Shown in pieces: positions 60,555 through 64,000 of a DNA stretch of 64,000 nt (position 1 is the stretch's first letter; each line of letters begins with the position of its first letter). Made by a program: the position numbers and the translations under genes. The stretch comes from Chaunax sp. Z400 (lineage: Eukaryota; Chordata; Actinopteri; Lophiiformes; Chaunacidae), in the NCBI GenBank assembly GCA_037577475.1, contig CM075197.1, positions 27,622,150-27,686,149 of the forward strand, given 5' to 3'. Below the pieces are notes generated by a model that saw only the letters and a list, made by a program, of their open reading frames with translations, was not told the origin of the DNA and made no database searches.

Positions 60555-62189
60555 TTTAATGAAAGTCATTTGTCATCCATGAACACGCTGGGGAAAAACA
60601 TTTCATCGTACAAAAGGGCGAGACGGTAGCGAACCGCAACCACTGGCAGTCACAGGAGCATTCTGGAGAATACTGGACACATCCAATCACTCAGCAGAGC
60701 AACACGCCACCTTAACAGCTAACCAGCAATACTCAACTGCTACACAACTGCGCCTAGTGCACAAAAATAAAAAAACAGGATTAGGATCAAAAATGAAAAC
60801 AGACGAGACACAGTGTCTTGAGTCGTCTAAAATGAAAACAAATGATTTCAAGTGGTGACGAGTTTAGACCTGAAAACTGAGATGACCCTTCACTGACCTG
60901 GAATGTGGTTCAAACTCATTTCTCAAACCTGTATGGAAGCCAATTAACGCCAATGTGGAGAACCGATTAGATCCTGTAGGTCATTATGGTGACAAACTTT
61001 ATTGAAATAATGACTCAGTATCAACATAATGCAAAACTTTCTCAAAGTAATGACAATTTTTCCTTTTTAGATATTAAGTCATCTTGAGAAAGTTTCTCAT
61101 TATTTTGTGAAAACTTTGTATCATTTTGAGAAGTTAACTCATTGTTTTCAGACAGTTTCTCATTAAAATGAGAAAGATTCTCATTCTTTTTGATAAACTG
61201 TCCTTCCTTTGAGATAACTACTAAATTTTTTAGATACCGACACATCAGATACTCCAACTCGTTAATTTGAGAAATGTCATTATTTTGATATAAATTTCTC
61301 ATTATAATAACTTATAGGATCTTTTCCCATCACACTGGCAAAAGTGGACTTTCATAAGCATTTTACATTATCTCAGTCATTTTAGTGTATATGAAAATTA
61401 CATTTAATTGCAGGAGTTCATATGATCTGCTGTTCCATCTAACAAAAAGACACTGGGCTGCAGAACTTAAAAAACGGTAAGGAAGCAGATAATGTTAGGT
61501 TTTTGATGGATTACTGCAGTTTTAGTCACACAGGTAAAAACATAAGCAAACTATTTGGATTTACTTTGGGTATTTTATACCTCATGCTGTATTACAGAGC
61601 GAGTTTAATGTGTTAGTCAGCTAACTTTGGGCTGACAGTATCAGCTGACTCACTCAGACACAGATTAACCCTACATCTCCACATCATTTACCGCTGAGTG
61701 AGATGTATTAACAAGAGGTCAGTGAAATGTAGCTCCTGAAATGTTAGCATGATCTCCTATTTTTTCCATAATAATACATGTGCCTGGCTTGTAATGCATT
61801 CTGTCCCTTCCATGTAAAATCACTCATAGCTAGATGAAGATCATTAGTGACCAAATTTCTGTCACTGAACATGATGAGGAAAGAGAAACATGAACCCGCT
61901 TCTTGTTACAGGGTGCAGGGAGAAGCAAGTAAAGGCACAACTTAAACCGCTGGTACAAAATTAAACATGAACTGAATACTTGTATATTAAAACAGAAACT
62001 TTGAATTTGATCATTAAAATCTTAAACACATTATGAAGAAATAAAAGTAATGAAAAAGCTCTTTTGTGGCCAAATGAATGAAACAAATCAAACCAGGGAG
62101 ACGATACGAACAATAGACGAACATTAACCTTTTACTGCAGGGCGCCGTTGATCGCATACGATCCAGTCTGGGACTTGAACTGTTGAAGC
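60555..62189 (-). other. 3'UTR exon of the SRSF2-like gene
   Basis: A good acceptor (tttggtggtttcag) precedes 62189, and an ATTAAA polyA signal on the - strand lies at 60560-60555. The exon would be joined to the donor at 62845, just after the stop codon. Inside it is an imperfect repeat region (61020-61320). The extent is inferred. Confidence 0.45.
61020..61320. repeat. Imperfect tandem TCTCATTATTTTGAGAAA repeat
   Basis: About ten diverged copies of a word mixing tctcattattttgagaa with its inverse, so the region can fold on itself. Similar arrays are common in fish genomes. Confidence 0.6.
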
Positions 62190-62404
62190 CTGAAACCACC
62201 AAAACAGCACTAGTTAGGTTTTTGTTGTTTTTTTGCTTTGTTAATATCCCACAACACAAGATCAACTAGAACCAGATCAGGCTGACTGAGAGACTTTTTC
62301 TTTTCTTTTCGTTGCTGATTTTTGTACGATGATATCCAAATGTGAGTCAACTTCTGTGCTGTGCAGCCAAATGTCCCGACTGGAGTTTTCCCTTAATCGC
62401 CTCC

Positions 62405-62770
62405 ACCAAGGAGGTGATGGTTTTGCTAGCATCAGGTCTGTCTGTTAGCAGGACGACTGAAAAAGTAGTGAATGGATTTTGATGATATTAATTTTTTGGA
62501 GCGGTACGATATGGACCGAGGAACAACATCAGATTCTGGTGTTGATCCGGATCATCATCTGGATCCAGAATGTTTTTAAAGGATTCTTTACCATTATGGG
62601 AAAATTACTAGATTTTACCTTCTGACTTCCTGGATAATGTCTAAATTGGACAAAAATGACACGATGACATCACCATAAGATCTAGCACATATCAGAGTCT
62701 GATCTGGATCCAAGTCATATTCTGGATCTGGTGATCCAGAATGTTTACACAGAAATTCTGCCAAATTGAA
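62405..62770. repeat. Dispersed repeat with ggatccagaatgtttt motifs
   Basis: Contains gaggaacaacatcagattct, several gatccggatca words and ggatccagaatgttt twice. Related to the repeat in protease intron 7 of both copies. It lies in the 3'UTR intron of the SRSF2-like gene. Confidence 0.5.
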
Positions 62771-62865
62771 AACATTGGAATTAAACATTTAACAAAGAAA
62801 ATCTCTTAGTGTGCACCATCTTCATCTTCATCACCACCACTCACCTGTTACCAACATGCTGAGCT

Positions 62866-63145
62866 CTACGGGGATCTGCCTCCATTTTCTGCACCTGACT
62901 TGGGTTGGCTTTTTGATCTCGACCTGGACCCTCTTTTGGAGGCAGGGGTGCGGCTTCTGGACCTGGATCTAGATCTGGAACGAGACTGGGACTTGGCCTT
63001 GCTCTTCTTGCTCTTGGGAGAATGGGACTTGGATCGGGAGTAGGACCGGGACCTGGATTTGCTGTGGTGGGACCGGCTTCGGGAACGAGAACGGCTCCTG
63101 CTGCGGGATCTGCTGCGCCGTTTGCGTCTCGGGCTGGGGGAATAG
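62866..63145 (-). CDS. SRSF2-like splicing factor, last coding exon (RS domain), partial
   Basis: The exon starts after a cag acceptor at 63146 and encodes 92 residues before TAG: YSPSPRRKRRSRSRSRSRS, then HHSKSRSRSYSRSKSHSPK, a long Ser-Arg run, and the end TPASKRGSRSRSKSQPKS with a short acidic/Gly tail. The order RS run, (P)xSKRxSxSRSKSxPKS matches the C-terminus of SRSF2 best; other SR proteins cannot be excluded. SRSF2 binds exonic enhancers and recruits U1/U2AF. The RRM exons lie beyond the right edge. A donor at 62845, 21 nt after the stop, shows an intron in the 3'UTR; being under 50 nt from the stop it should not trigger decay in the main form. An overlapping frame reading Pro/Ala-rich peptide is a shadow. 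Confidence 0.72.
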
Positions 63146-64000
63146 CTGGATACATTCAGTGGGTTGAGTTATCTGCTACAGTGTGACAACAGCTGGCACT
63201 GAACTGGGAGAACATGAGAACACGGTTCTCCTGAAGGAGCTCAGATGAGCTAGCATTAGCAGAAACTATAGCCACAAGAACAGGACTGAGCATCTGGTCA
63301 TTTGCGGTACGTACACCGCAGCAGTACAGTATACGATCAGAGACAACACTACACTGTTGAAATTCACACACTACACAAGTAAGTATACTCACCTGCAGTA
63401 TACTATATTTTGAGTATATTAACGGAAGTATGTGATTTGGGACACAGCATTATTTCACCTGCTAACTAAACTAGCCATTGACTGTTAAACTGGACGGACC
63501 TTCTGCTTTGTACTGTATCTCATCTTCTTTTATTTATTTAGAGGAGTTCCGCACCAGACTTTTTAACAGCTAGCATGCTTGTGCTGCCTGCCTTGTGGAG
63601 ATAAGTGCGTTCTCCGTTTGTTTACAGCAGTACTGCACTACTACCAGGTGCAGGTAAAAATATGGGAAAAACATTTTTTGTGACAAATCGATAATCGTGT
63701 ATACTAATGTACGGTTTGAATAGTAGGGAAGAAAATCAATGTCCTTCCCTACGAGCTGCTTTTTAAAAGCTTCCAGTTGTTGGTTGTGCTGTTCCTGACT
63801 CCCCTGGGGCTCAGAGGAGATACAACGACCCTCCTTACCACTTCGCAATTTTTATGCAAAACAGTGGGGGTGCAATAGAGCACAGGCTGTGTTTAAGGGG
63901 CTACTGATTGTGTAATATGTTGATATTATGATTTTGATGTCTCTTTATTATTGTTACTGAGTAAAAGAAGATAATCATTCTAAGTTAATAAGAAAAAATA
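63146..64000 (-). other. Intron of the SRSF2-like gene, to window end
   Basis: No exon with RRM motifs is visible. Open frames at 63156-63392 and 63570-63848 have no recognisable domain. Contains tagcatgcttgtgctgcctg-type repeat-like sequence only. Confidence 0.5.

Noticed and set aside
62841..63155. Pro/Ala-rich 104-codon frame
   Set aside because: Out-of-frame reading of the SR protein RS-domain exon.

Overview
This is nuclear DNA of a ray-finned fish, probably a percomorph teleost (inference). Genes have short exons with GT-AG introns, and they encode vertebrate proteins (Rab35-type GTPase, APC2, RNF25, eIF1, an SRSF2-type SR protein). The gaps hold typical fish mobile DNA: BEL/Pao, hAT, Tc1 and Penelope-like fragments, TTAA-ended non-autonomous elements and long AT, GT and G-rich tandem repeats. 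There are no bacterial-style operons. Genes are given below as whole spans with the exon coordinates I worked out by splice sites and reading frame.

Layout. 1-4.3 kb: rab35-like GTPase (+). 4.7-11.3 kb: anapc2 (-), convergent with rab35, with a ~1 kb G-rich minisatellite filling its last intron. 11.3-13.4 kb: intergenic, with a long AT microsatellite. 13.4-17.9 kb: rnf25 (+). 17.9-21.0 kb: intergenic. 21.0-35.1 kb and 42.3-56.6 kb: two copies of a tandem segmental duplication. Each copy carries a ten-exon gene for a secreted, probably GPI-anchored two-domain serine protease (active trypsin-like domain + degenerate second domain) on + and a small Cys-rich I-mfa-like gene on -. Copy A keeps a possible small membrane-protein gene of which copy B retains only intron sequence. 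Copy B ends in intact eif1 (-), while copy A ends in a fragment of the eif1 3'UTR, which marks the duplication breakpoint. 35.3-41.4 kb, at the junction: nested transposons, a TIR element containing a hAT-like element containing a decayed BEL/Pao retrotransposon. 58-60.5 kb: intergenic. 60.5-64 kb: 3' end of an SRSF2-like gene (-), whose RRM exons lie beyond the window.

The housekeeping genes work independently: vesicle traffic (Rab35), mitotic ubiquitylation (APC2), ubiquitin signalling (RNF25), start-codon selection (eIF1) and splicing (SRSF2). The most unusual part is the duplicated protease/pseudoprotease locus. It offers a dated series of events: tandem duplication, linker-repeat length change, different transposon insertions in the two copies, and loss of one copy of a neighbour gene.
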